NCBI GenBank assembly: GCA_951802195.1
Contig: OX637625.1
Coordinates: 806,001 to 870,000, forward strand
Reading direction: 5' to 3'
Length of the DNA: 64,000 nt
Origin: Tausonia pullulans
Lineage: Eukaryota > Basidiomycota > Tremellomycetes > Cystofilobasidiales > Mrakiaceae
Both the position numbers and the translations under genes were made by a program. Below the pieces are notes generated by a model that searched no databases, had not been told where the DNA came from, and saw only the letters and a list, made by a program, of their open reading frames with translations. Shown here in pieces: positions 30,990 to 41,434 of the stretch. Position 1 is the stretch's first letter; each line of letters starts with the position of its first letter.

Positions 30990-32254
30990 TTTCTTCCGCA
31001 TTGCAATGTACACTGTGTAGCAGGAGATGGAGAGCATCAGGGAGGCCGTGTCCTCGACAGCGCCCAAGGCTCGAGCGAACTGTTTGGACGCTGCAGTCCG
31101 AGCCCGGCACACTGTGGACTGCGTCGATCGAAATGGAGGGAGGGACGCTTGCACCCATGCGAGAGCCAGGGAATACTGTCCTGGCCCTTGGCTCTGGCTC
31201 TGCCTCAGAGACGGCCAAGTGGCTGGATGAGCACCGCAAGCACCACGCGCACCGCGCCCCGTACAACCCGGGGCTCTTCTCTGGCCTGAAGGGACTGAAA
31301 CGAGGGACACTCTGCCGAGGAGGAGCGAGACGAGGCTCAGCCACCATGGGAATGGACCCCTTGACTCTGTACAAGCAAAGTCAGTGTGCGCTCTACCGCC
31401 TGAAACGAGCTTATCCCCGGAGCGATGGGCATGCAGACAGCGAGAGTCCAAGGAGGAGACCATTCTTCCTCCGACGGCCGATGCTGGGGTACCCCCAGCA
31501 GTCGTGTGAGCCCGCGTGGAGTGTCGCACGGTCTGTCAGGATCTTACGGGTTCACCACATAGGACCCGCGCCTATGTGCTGTCAGAATCTCGCGGACCCG
31601 CCACCTCGGCTCTTCGTCTGTGTAGCATCGCCCTTATTTGCTCAGCCTCCATATTTTTAGCCTCTCTTCAGCCACACTGCCACACACTCTTTGTTCTTCT
31701 TACCCTTAGCCCATAAGACGCTCAGATCGTCGTACCTTTTGTTCTGCACTCTGACTATCATTTGGATTCGACAAATCTGCCCAAGACCTCGAAGCGAGCC
31801 TGTGTCACTGCCAACACTTAAGTCTACTACTCCACCTACGCCCCTCTCCTCACCCATCCTCCGCTGCCCGGGACCCTTGGGCCAATCCTAACAGAAGGCA
31901 CATGACGGGCGCAAGATAAGTGTGGTCTGACTCGAGAGTCATGCTCGCTCACATTCAGACATGTGGTCCAAAAGAGTCCTTGTGATTTTGGAGGAAGAAG
32001 AGAACTATAGACGTTCTGAGCGAACGAGAATGATGAGCAAGGCAAACGTGCAAGTATAGAGGAAGGAAGAGAGAGATGTGAGCTAGTGAACGGAGGAGGT
32101 GGAAGTGGATGCAAGGGGACGATGCCAACAGATTTTGCAAGGACGAAAGAAGGAGAGAGTAAAGCGAGCGACGTGGTGGGTAACGAACGACGAGGGGGAC
32201 CGCGCTTGTCCAGCTGCGCGAGGGAACCCTTCACATGAAAACGATGCAGAAAGC
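30990..32254. other. border between tRNA array and single-copy block
   Basis: No recognisable gene. One perfect 8-bp hairpin (cacatagg, 7-nt loop, cctatgtg) lies at 31,556-31,578. The right end is presumably the 3' UTR of the KNH-type gene. Confidence 0.5.
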
Positions 32255-32776
32255 TTAAAGGAACATGGCGATGGCACCGAGGACAGCAGCGAGGGCGGCA
32301 CCACCACCAACGACGGCGGTTGAAGGGGCTCCCGAAACCGAGGCAACGCTCGCAGACGCAGAGGCAACCTTGGCGGATCCCGAGGCGACGGCAGCTCCAA
32401 GGGCTCCTGAAGCAGCAGCGGACGAAGCGGCGGATGACGCCGAGACGGCGGCAGACGAGGAACGGGGTGCAGCCGAGGAGGCGGCAGAGCTGGTGGACGA
32501 ATTAGAGGAGGTGCCAGTGGAGGTGGTGCCGTTGCCACTAACGAGGGTGCCGGTTCCTGTTGGCCAAAGGCAGAGCGAGGATATAACAGGTCAGATGTGC
32601 AATGAACAGGAAAGAATGACAGTGAGAGACGCACCCCAAGGAATGGGGGTTCCAGTACCAGATGACTCGGGCTGGTCAGCCTCGGAGGGAGTGGTGGTCG
32701 AGCCGTCGGCGCCGGCGATCTGCCGCAGTGGGAGAGAGACGAGGACGTCAGGACGAGTAAGCATGGGCGAGGCGGT

Positions 32777-32858
<82 letters not shown>

Positions 32859-34002
32859 TCGCACGGTGAAACGAGTGGTCCACATAGTAGACGAGTTGGA
32901 GGCCGAGGTGAACCTGAGCAGGGGTGAGGTTCGCGTTAGTCAGAGAGAGGAGTCCATGAGACGCGCGACACGCAGGCTTGATTGCCCGGAGCCGAAGACG
33001 CGTCGCCATAGCCACTCACTGGAGGAAGTAGATGGCCGAGGTTGGGGTGACCTCCGGGGTCGTAAACTCGTACTCGGTCGCCTTCTCGACATCGAGGTTC
33101 TCGGTGAGTGCTAAGTGCGCCCGAGAGGAGGGAGGACAGAGACGCGCGGAGGCAAGTCAGTTCACGCCCGCATACGCGGCGAGCTGGCCGAGGGTGAGGG
33201 GCGTGGGCTGCTCACTGGTAACGGGGATCATCTGATATGCCGCGGTGAGAGAGTATTTCGAGAAGGGGCGTGCAAGAGATAGAAAGGGGCGAGAACGAAG
33301 CGATAGGGGGAGAAGTTAGGAACGGCGCGATCACCAGCCGAGATGCTTCGAGCAGGTGAGAGGGCAGGGGGCTGGCGAACCTGGAGGTTGGAGCCGGCTG
33401 GAGACGAGGTGCGCGGCATGGCATGTCAGACAGAACGTCCCAAGCAAGATCTAGGAGAGAGCAGAAGACCTACACATGAGCTGAGAGGCAGAGTGTGAGA
33501 AACGAGAGAGCGATAGAGGGGCGGAAGAAAGAGGAGGGCCGAGGGAACGGTAAATCGAGGAGGAGCGCGTCAATCCTGCGATTTGCAAGCGACTTGAGCA
33601 CGACAAAGAGGAAAATCGTACCTGGAGCTTGGTAGCGGCCCAGGTGCCGCTGGATTGAGACCGACAGAAGAGGCAGAACAAGCAAGGGATCCATCAACGA
33701 CGGCTCCGACGACGGAGCGCTCGGACTCTCCCACCCCCCTCTGTCCTCCCTTCGCGCCGCAAACCTCGTCGAGCGGTCGCGAACCCTCAGCGGGGTGCGA
33801 GAGATGAGGGGGACCTGGGAAGGAGTGAGAAGAAGGGGCTCAAGGCAGCGGGGAGGACGGACGTGGTGTCGGCGGTCCAGGTGGTCTTGCAAGCCTGGCC
33901 AACGCGGCAGACGGTGGTCGCGTCGGGCGAGGTGGGGCCGGAGAACTGGGCGGAGGCGGTGGCGGCGAGGGCGACGAGGGAGACGGTGGCGAAAGCAAAC
34001 AT
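32255..34002 (-). CDS. Kre9/Knh1-family secreted GPI-anchored wall protein
   Basis: Nine exons give one open frame of 257 residues with every junction in phase: 34002-33863, 33649-33622, 33480-33474, 33397-33381, 33231-33166, 33099-33020, 32913-32865, 32719-32635, 32556-32255. The protein starts with a signal peptide (MFAFATVSLVALAATASAQF). It continues with the Kre9/Knh1-like N-terminal domain (FSGPTSPD, ACKTTWTAD, TWAATKLQLMSGSNLQ, EVTPTSAIYFLQF), then a Ser/Ala/Thr-rich linker, and ends in a hydrophobic tail suited to GPI attachment. This family acts at the cell surface, in or near beta-1,6-glucan assembly. The precise role here is unknown. It is divergent from SSZ1 across 379 bp. Confidence 0.88.
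32779..32858 (-). repeat. (GA/CT)n microsatellite in an intron
   Basis: About 80 bp of near-pure GA on the plus strand, lying inside the 145-bp intron of the KNH-type gene just after its donor site. In the transcript it is a long CU tract. Confidence 0.95.
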
Positions 34003-34381
34003 GGCGAGGAAAGGGAGAGAAGAAAGGAGGCGAGAGGGAAGAGGGTCGCGGTTGTTGTGTGCCTGCGAACGATCGTGCCGAGGACGCCGCAAGGCCAGCC
34101 ACGTCTCTTGCGCGTTGGATCCTCGCTGCCGCCGCGCTCGTCGGGGACAGAGACTCGCGCAGCGCGGGGAAGCCTTCGACTTTTCCTTCCAGGCTTGGAC
34201 CTTCTCAACGTCGACTCCAACCCCCCCCCCCCCCTCTCGCCTCTCCTACCGTTCGTCCCACCGGCCACGCACCAAGGCCAGCCACCCTTCCTGCCTCGCA
34301 CGCCTTCTGACCCCTCGCCGGCCATCCTTCCTCCTCTCTTCACGCCCGCTACAGCCCCCTTTGCCCCTCTCTGCTACCGCC

Positions 34382-36716
34382 ATGACTTCGGTTCTCGGTA
34401 TCAACTTCGGCTCGTCCTACGCCTCCATCGCCATCATCGGCAAGGAGGGCCACGCCGAGTGCATTGCCAACGAGGAGGGTGAGCGCCAGATCGCCTGCGC
34501 TATCTCGTACAACGGCGAGGAGGTCGTGAGTCCCAGCCGGCGTGGTCGTCGTTCCCTCCTTGCTCCTTCGTCATCGTCCGTCACCGCCGCCCCGGCCCTT
34601 GTCGGCTTGCTGGCTCTAGGCTGCAGGGCTTGGGGCTTGGCTGGATGGCCTTAGCATGGCCGGCGCGGACGTTCAGGTGTTGCGACTTCCAGGACAAGCA
34701 GTCAGGGCGAGCCTCTCGCGGGGCGGGCGATTCGCGTGTGACCCTTGAGCCTCTGCTCGCCTGGCGGGCTTGCACGTCCACTTCTGCTTTTGCCCTTAGC
34801 CTGGCTGGTTCATAGGCGGGCTTGCCTCAAGGCGGCAGCTTGGATTGGATGCCCCAAGGCGCAACCTGTCTGCGAATCGTTTGTGGAGGAGAGGACTGAC
34901 GCGCCGTCTCGCTTGCTCGATCTTCCACAGTACCTCGGAAACGGCGCTCGTCCTCAGCTCGTCAAGAACTCCAAGAACACCATCACTGGCTTCCGTAACC
35001 TCCTCGGCAAGAAGTCAGTCTATCTCGCTCTTCTTTCATGTCCAGAGACGGCCTCGGCTCTGACCGGACTCTTGTCCTTCTCTCCAGGTTCTCGGAGGTC
35101 TCTTCCAAGACGAACGAGTCCCTCTACCCGACTGCCCCCGTCATCGCCACCGGCTCTGACCTCCCCGGCTACAAGGTCAACATTCTCGTTCCTCCTCCTG
35201 CTCCGACCAAGGGCAAGTCCGCCAAGGGCACCCCTGCTGCCTCTGGAGCCGCCACCCCTGCCGCCGCCGAGCCTACCCCTCAGGAGCTCGTCCTCACCGT
35301 CCCCGAGGTCACCACCATCTTCCTCAAGTCGCTCCTCCAGTCCGCGACCGATTTCCTCGGCTCCAAGCCTGATGATGGCTGCGTCATCGCCGCCCCGTCC
35401 CACTTCGGCCCTGAGCAGCGCGACGCGCTCCGCAAGGCCGCCGAGGACGCTGGCCTCAAGGTCCTCCAGATCATCGACGAGTCCGCGGCTGTCCTCGTTG
35501 GATACCGCGCTGGTCTCCCGGTTGAGCGCAAGGAGCGTGGATTTGCTGCCGCCGACGCTGAGGACAAGGCGGACCAGGTTGTCGTCGTCGTCGACGTCGG
35601 AGAGACTGGCACTGAGGTTGAGGTTGTCGCTGTCCGCGAGGGAGAGTACGTTCACCTCGGTGGATCCCGGAACGACGTTGGAGGTCGTGAGCTCGACCGC
35701 GTTGTTCGTGTCTCTCCTATCTTACATGTTCTGCGTGCCGCATGCTGATAACACTTGCCCCTCTATCCCAGCTCATCGCCCACTTCGCCAAGGAGTTCAC
35801 TAAGAAGAACAAGATTCCCCTCAACCTCCCCGTCTCGCCCGCGACCGCGTCCGAGGCTGACCTCCGGGCTCAGACCAAGCTCCTTCTCGCCATCGAGCAC
35901 ACCAAGCGCTCCCTCTCCGCCTCGACTGGTGCTGCCACCTGCGCCGTCGAGTCCCTCAAGGACGGCTACGACCTTTCGACCTCGATCAACCGGGTCCGGT
36001 TCAACCTCCTCGCCGAGGCCCCCTTCCGCAAGATCCGTGAGCAGGTCAAGCAGGTCGTCGAGTCGACGGGCAAGAACGTCGCCCAGGTCGAGGAGATCCT
36101 CCTTGCTGGATCGTCGGCCCTCCTCGACGGTCTCACCGAGTCGCTCCTTCAGCTCTTCCCGGAGGACTCCCCCGTCCCCATCACGTCGCTCCTCGACCCT
36201 TCCCAGGCGATCTCCACCGGATGCGCCCTCCAGGCTCTCCACCTCGCCTCCCTCAAGGCCGACACTCTCCCTCTTGAGTCGCTCCTTGCTGCCCCGACGT
36301 CCAACATTCCGACGACGGCCAAGCCGATCGGCCTCGTCGTCCCTGGCTCGGAGGAGTTCGTTGTCCTCGTCCCGGACGCTACGCCTCTTCCGGCCAGGCG
36401 GCTCGTCTCCCTCCCCGTCGCCGCGGGCGTCACCGAGGTCGGTCTCGAGCTCTGGGAGGGTGAGGAGACCATCCGGTTCGACAAGGCCCCCAAGGTTGTC
36501 TACTCGGATGACGAGGACGACGAGGACGACTTTGAGCCCGAGGACATCGCTGTCGTCGTCCGCAAGCCGACGACATTCCTCACGGCCATCAAGGTCCCCG
36601 TTAAGAGCAACAAGGACGCCAAGGTCGTCCTTCAGGTCATCGTCGAGGGCACGTCGGTTCAGGTCGAGGCTTGGGAGCAGGGCTCGACCGACAAGGTCTC
36701 GGCCAAGTCTGCTTAG
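34382..36716 (+). CDS. SSZ1: Hsp70-like Ssz1, ribosome-associated complex subunit
   Basis: Four exons, 34382-34525, 34931-35013, 35088-35703 and 35772-36716, join in phase to 595 residues. The N-terminus MTSVLGINFGSSYASIAI is the Hsp70 nucleotide-binding start. Further matches to Ssz1 are LVKNSKNTITGFRNLLGK, DESAAVLVGYRAG, the GGSRNDVGGRELDRV block and AQVEEILLAGSSALLDG. The substrate-binding part is short and ends in a divergent beta domain, as in Ssz1 rather than in canonical Hsp70. Ssz1 pairs with the J-protein zuotin on the ribosome and helps Ssb fold nascent chains. The first intron, 405 bp, is far longer than the others in this block. A low-complexity Ala/Pro/Lys insert (residues about 115-140) is unusual. 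Confidence 0.93.
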
Positions 36717-38594
36717 ACGAGAGAGGCACGCGCTCAGTGTGTGCGGTGGATGATGATCGATTTCTTTCCTGTACTCTTTCGTCCCCCCTCTCCCGGGCCC
36801 ACTCTGAAAGAAGGGTACGACGACCTTGGTGTACTGTCCGTTCGTTTTGGCAGATATAGAGGGCATCGCGCACTTGTCACGACGTCCTCCTCCTCCTTGG
36901 CCTGAGCTTGAGAGTGAGCTGCTAAGGGGCGGGAGGGCGAATGGATATCTTAGCAGAAACGCAGCGGAGAGAATAGGAGAGAGAGGATGAGTGAGGCCCG
37001 CCGTTTGTGGGGACCGCCCAGAACCAGCAGGCCCCTAAATCTAAGGGAATATGAGCGAGCGGCAACCTAGTAGCAGCCTCGCCTACGTTTTGCGGGGGAA
37101 GAAAGGAGAGTGAAAATGTCAGATACTAGGCGCTTGCATTCAGCTCTGGGCCTTTCGAAGCATGCGAGACCCGGGATGCCGAGAATGATAGTCCAGGGCA
37201 GAGTCTGAAGGGGGAGGTGGGACGACGACGTCGCATCGAGTTACACTCGAAGCAAAGATCAAGAGGTAAAGGCGTGACTCTCGCTGCGGTTGAACGTTGA
37301 GCTACATGCGTGAGAAAAGCATGACACGAGGTCATCAGCACATGTGCGATTGGCGTGAGAGAGTGATAGATCAACCTCGTCGTATCCATTCCTGAATTGG
37401 ACAACTGTGTTCCCCAAAGCACCACTGGCGAGGATGTTGAGAAGGCCATATTCAGCTCAGGGTGCCGCTTGAGTTTTGAGCCCGAAGGTTCCACATTAGG
37501 CCTGGGCATCAAACGACTTTCCAAGCGAGCTCGTAGTTGCCAGGATCACAGATACACCTCACCGATTTCTGAAAAGGCTAGATCAGCGCAAGATCCGGGG
37601 TATAAGAGGGAGGAAGCTCGAGGGAGGGCCCTGGCGCCTTCGTTCGTGATTGCTGGCGTCCCTCCCACACGGTCTAGATCGTGGTGTTCCTTGGATGGAT
37701 GCCTTGTCAAGTCTGGTAAGAACCCGTGATGTCGATGTCCAGTGTCTGGGAACCCAGTAGGGTCAGCCAAAGAAAGGGCAATACCCCTCCTTGCTGAGTC
37801 GACGCACCGACAAGGACGGCCAGACTATGAACTTCGTTCGCGATACGCGTCAGCTGACTGTTATTCGTATACGAGGTCGCTTAACCGCGGGTACGCACCT
37901 GGCCATGTCATCCGTTTTGGTTGTACAGACAAGTCCAGTCCACAGGAGTGAGGATACTCTTTGATCGAGGCGAACGTCAGCGCCGTGGCTTCTGAGACGC
38001 AAACGACCGACAGCGCAGAGTTGACGTGAACACATCTTCTTGTCCGGGACATGCATGACCTTGGACTACCGGGGGAGGGAGCGATGATGCACTCTGCCAG
38101 GAGAGCCCCCAGGCTTTCTCGCTGTCTCACTTTGTTTTTCATAGGGTCATGTCATCCTCTACGCTCGATCTATGGAAAAAAGGAAAAAAAAAAAAAGGCA
38201 ATGCAGTGGAGGGGCATGGGCGAGGGGTGGGTGGATGAGTGAGCTCTGACTATCCCAGTACGCCTTGGCGATCTAGTGGGCTTAGGGGGCGAGTGATTTT
38301 GCGCTTGCCGACGCACTGGATGTTGCACGTGTAGGTGGCTATGTGGGTGGTGGATGTCCCAAAGACCTGAGCTACTACTATCTGCGGGACCCAGAGCGTT
38401 CTGGCCGTCCGTAGCGGGCACAGAAACAAATGGCACGTCAGTCGACCACACGTATGTACCTCCCTCCTCCAAAGACCCTGCAACCTGATCTCTCAATGAA
38501 CAAGGTTGTTACAGCCGGAAAAAAAATTATCATCGTCGCACTACAAAATACAAAGCTTCACAATCCAACAGTGGGCAAGCTGAAAAAGACCAAA
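36717..38594. other. intergenic between SSZ1 and CWC21
   Basis: Convergent 3' regions. Several frames of 60-130 codons lack any recognisable domain or intron pattern. I see no supportable gene or RNA, and 1.9 kb is long for this block. Confidence 0.5.
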
Positions 38595-40551
38595 CTAATC
38601 CCTCCTCGACGACCTTCCTACTGGGCTCCTGCTCCTGCTCACATCCCGAATGTCGTCCCTCGCCCTCTTAGCAGCGACAGGGCGCCGCCTCGAGTCGTCC
38701 GAGTCGTACCCCGAAGAAGACGCAGACGACGATGCCCGGCGCCTGCGCGGTGGCGTTGACGAGCGACGCCTGCCGCGAGGGGGAGGAGGGGAGATCGAGC
38801 GGTCGCGGGGGGGAAGAGGGGAGCGGGAGCGGCGAGGGGAGGGCGAGCGCGAGTCAATAGCTCGGCGAGAGGGACGAGGGGGAGGCGAGGGGGACCGTTG
38901 ACGGGGTGGAGGTCGCCGGGAAGCTTCCTTCTCGGCTGCTTTCCGGCTGTGGAGCGGTCAAATGGAGATGGGCGAGTCAGAAGAAAGCCAGCAAAAGCGG
39001 GTGGAAATACGACTCACGCTCGCTCCTCATCACGGCGCCTTTTCTTCTCGGCTTCCTTCCTCTCCTCTTCGATCCTCATCGTCTCCACCTGCCTCTCGGC
39101 TCTCAGTCGGTCCTTCTCTTCATATTCGGCACGTTTGATCGCCCTCAGGCGCTCCTGTTCCTCCCGGTCGAACGCCGCTCCCTCTTTGTACGAAGGGTTC
39201 AGATTGAAGGCCGACCGCATCCGGGTGAGCTCGTTCGCCTTGGCTTCGGCGAGATCGTGCGTCTGCGACTGCTTGAGCGTCTTAGGGTCGCGCGGTCCGG
39301 ACGACGGGAGAAGTGCGAGGAGCTTGGCGCGGAGAGCAGAGACTTGCTCCTCGATCTCGTCCTCTGGGAAGCTAGTGGACGAAACAGACGAGAGCAATCG
39401 ATGTGTCAGTGTTTGAGTCCATCGACGAAGGGTATGAGAAATGGTCTGCTGAGAAGAAGGCAAGAGCCTGAAGAAGAATGTCGGATCTGCTCGACACCCA
39501 CGTCCCCATTGTGGGAATCCGGACACGAAGCCCCCGCTTCAGACCTCGTAGAGCATCATCCACGGAGACCATAGCTCGGCCGGCTCCAGAAAAACGCGGG
39601 CTCTAGAACATTCCGCTTTAGACCACGAGGGTCGGACGATCTTCGCGAACCTAATCGCCCCCTAGCACCATAGGTTTAAGGGAGAGGGCACTGTCTAAGA
39701 AGGTTGCGTGTATGTGTGCATGACTGCATGCCAAGAGATAGGCAGCAGCAGCAGCAGCAGCGATGGTGGAACAAGACTGACGAGAAAAGAACTGGAGACA
39801 GATGCCTGACGCGAGACTGAAGAGACGACTCGCTCACCCTTTTTCCTCGAGCTCGTCCGTGAGCTCAGCGCAACGGACCTCGACTTGACGTTTCTTCTCA
39901 TGGTCGAGGATGCCCTGATCCGGCTGACGGTGCTTAGGGAAGTCGTCGAGCGCGCCAAAGTTGTTGGCTCCCGAGCCGAAACCGCCGGGAGGGCCGTCAC
40001 GGTGACGGATGGCAGAAAGGTTCTTCACGACTGAGAAGGGAGGGGACAAGCAGGTCGGGTCAGGGAGGAGTTCGCGCAAGCAAGGCGGGAAAGACTAATA
40101 TGAGTCTGGGTATAGACATACCATAGCCGTTGGTGCCACTAGAGGTGAGGAGAAAGAGAAAAGTGAGAAGGAAGACCGGTCAGGTCGCAGGTCAACGTCG
40201 AGGGAGGCAGCGACGCGAGGCCGAGGGGCAAACCTTCCACGGGTAGTTTGAAGTCCTGAAGGAGAAACAGAGACGGGTCAGTGACAGGTGCCTTGCATAA
40301 GATGAGGAGGGGCCGGGCGAGGGACTGACCGATGCCGTTGTCTAGATGACAGGCAGCGATGGAAGACGCGAAGGCGAGGAGCGTGGGCGCGAGGACGAGA
40401 AGGGGGGCATGGGGACGGGAGGGGATGGGGAGAGCGCAGAGGCGGAAGGAAAGCGAGCGAGATCAAAGAAGGTGGTTGTTAGAGAAGAGTACGGTTGAGG
40501 TCAGCCAGTTTTTCAGCTCTTTGCGGGCGAGACGGCACAGCACGCACACAT
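38595..40551 (-). CDS. CWC21: Cwc21-type pre-mRNA splicing factor with RS tail
   Basis: Seven exons read in phase to 317 residues: 40551-40548, 40341-40330, 40255-40234, 40138-40122, 40030-39838, 39371-39018, 38946-38595. The N-terminus YNGIGLQTTRGSGTNGYV and the helix GILDHEKKRQVEVRCAELTD are the hallmarks of the cwf21 domain, which contacts Prp8 and Snu114 in the catalytic spliceosome in yeast. A charged coiled-coil stretch follows (about residues 150-205), then an Arg/Ser-rich tail with RSPSP repeats, as in the longer SRRM2-like members. The first exon is only ATGT. I chose it because it restores MYNGIG in phase and has a good GTGCGT donor, but it is inference. Transcribed away from the chitin synthase gene. 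Confidence 0.87.
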
Positions 40552-41434
40552 GGGTGGGAGGGGCGAAGGTGGGGGGTGGGAGGGGAGTGGCGTCCTTCGT
40601 GGGCGAGACGAGGGCAACCCTGCGCCAGCGGACGCTGGCAGCGGGCGACGCCACGGGACGCGGCCAGCCGGGCGCACCGCTCTCGCCGCGGCTGCTCATC
40701 CATCTGCCTGTCGCCTTGCTTGCGGCCTCCGCCGCCGCGCCAGCCGCCAAACAGCAAGAGCAGCAAAGATCTTCTCTTGGAGCCATCCCCGCCGCCGGAT
40801 GGTCCTCGCCCTGGCCACCTTCGCCTCTCTGTCCTCAGGGCCAGGACGGCGCTCGTCTTTCCCTCCATCCGACCTCCTTCCTCGCTCGCTCGTGCGCATG
40901 AGCCTGACTGCGGCAGGCCTTGATATCTAGAGGGAGGATCTCCGCGGCGCGCCTGTCCTTTCTTGGCTTCGACGAGAGCAAGCGCGAAATTGGGGTCGAC
41001 TCGACGGGACGGAGATGCGCGTGCGTGCGCGCGTCCCTCCTCATGCTCTCCGGCCTCTCTCCTCACGCACTCTCCCTTCTCTCTAACTCTCACCCTGATC
41101 GACTTGGTCCGCCTCCGCTTCTCGTCTCCTCTCCCGCCCGCTCCTTGGCCTCGCCTTTCGCTCGCTGGCCTCACTCTCCTACGCTCGCTCTCCCTGGATC
41201 GCCCTCCCTCTCTCCCCTCCAGCAACAGCTACCGGTCCGAGCCATACGAAACGCGCTTCACCCCTTCTCTTTCCTTCGTCACTCTCAACCCCTGGCTTCC
41301 CCCACTCACCACGAACGAAACGAACTCCCTCCCGCTAGCCTGCCTGGGAGACACCACAGCGACCGGCCGTCTGCTTCCTTCCAGCCCCCTTTCGACAAGT
41401 CAGGCCAGCGACCTTGGCGTGTAGCTAGCCCACA
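40552..41434. promoter_or_regulatory. divergent promoter region between CWC21 and chitin synthase
   Basis: 880 bp between two divergent start codons. The 250 bp before the chitin synthase ATG are strongly pyrimidine-rich, a common feature of fungal promoters and leaders. No TATA box or named site is evident. Confidence 0.5.

Larger units (their letters stand above)
17297..30994. repeat. tRNA megacluster, tandem copy 2 (partial)
   Basis: Same order and orientation as 1-13,323. The offset to copy 1 changes stepwise: 17,296, then 17,261 after the 7-bp repeat, 17,796 after the retroelement insertion, 17,740 after the 14-bp repeat, 17,742 after an A-run, 17,672 after the 10-bp repeat and 17,671 after a C-run. 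Homology stops about 5 bp downstream of tRNA-Ser(AGA), where copy 1 continues with other tRNA genes and copy 2 runs into single-copy sequence. Confidence 0.95.

Noticed and set aside
30872-31660. 262-codon frame starting in tRNA-Ser(AGA)
   Set aside because: Begins inside the tRNA array, shows no domain and lacks introns unlike all host genes here.
32265-32927. 220-codon plus-strand Ala/Glu-rich frame
   Set aside because: Antisense of the Ser/Ala-rich KNH exons and the GA microsatellite.
35763-36866. 367-codon minus-strand frame opposite SSZ1
   Set aside because: Antisense shadow of a GC-rich coding exon, with no domain.
37126-37729. Open frames between SSZ1 and CWC21
   Set aside because: Overlapping frames on both strands without recognisable domains or splice structure.
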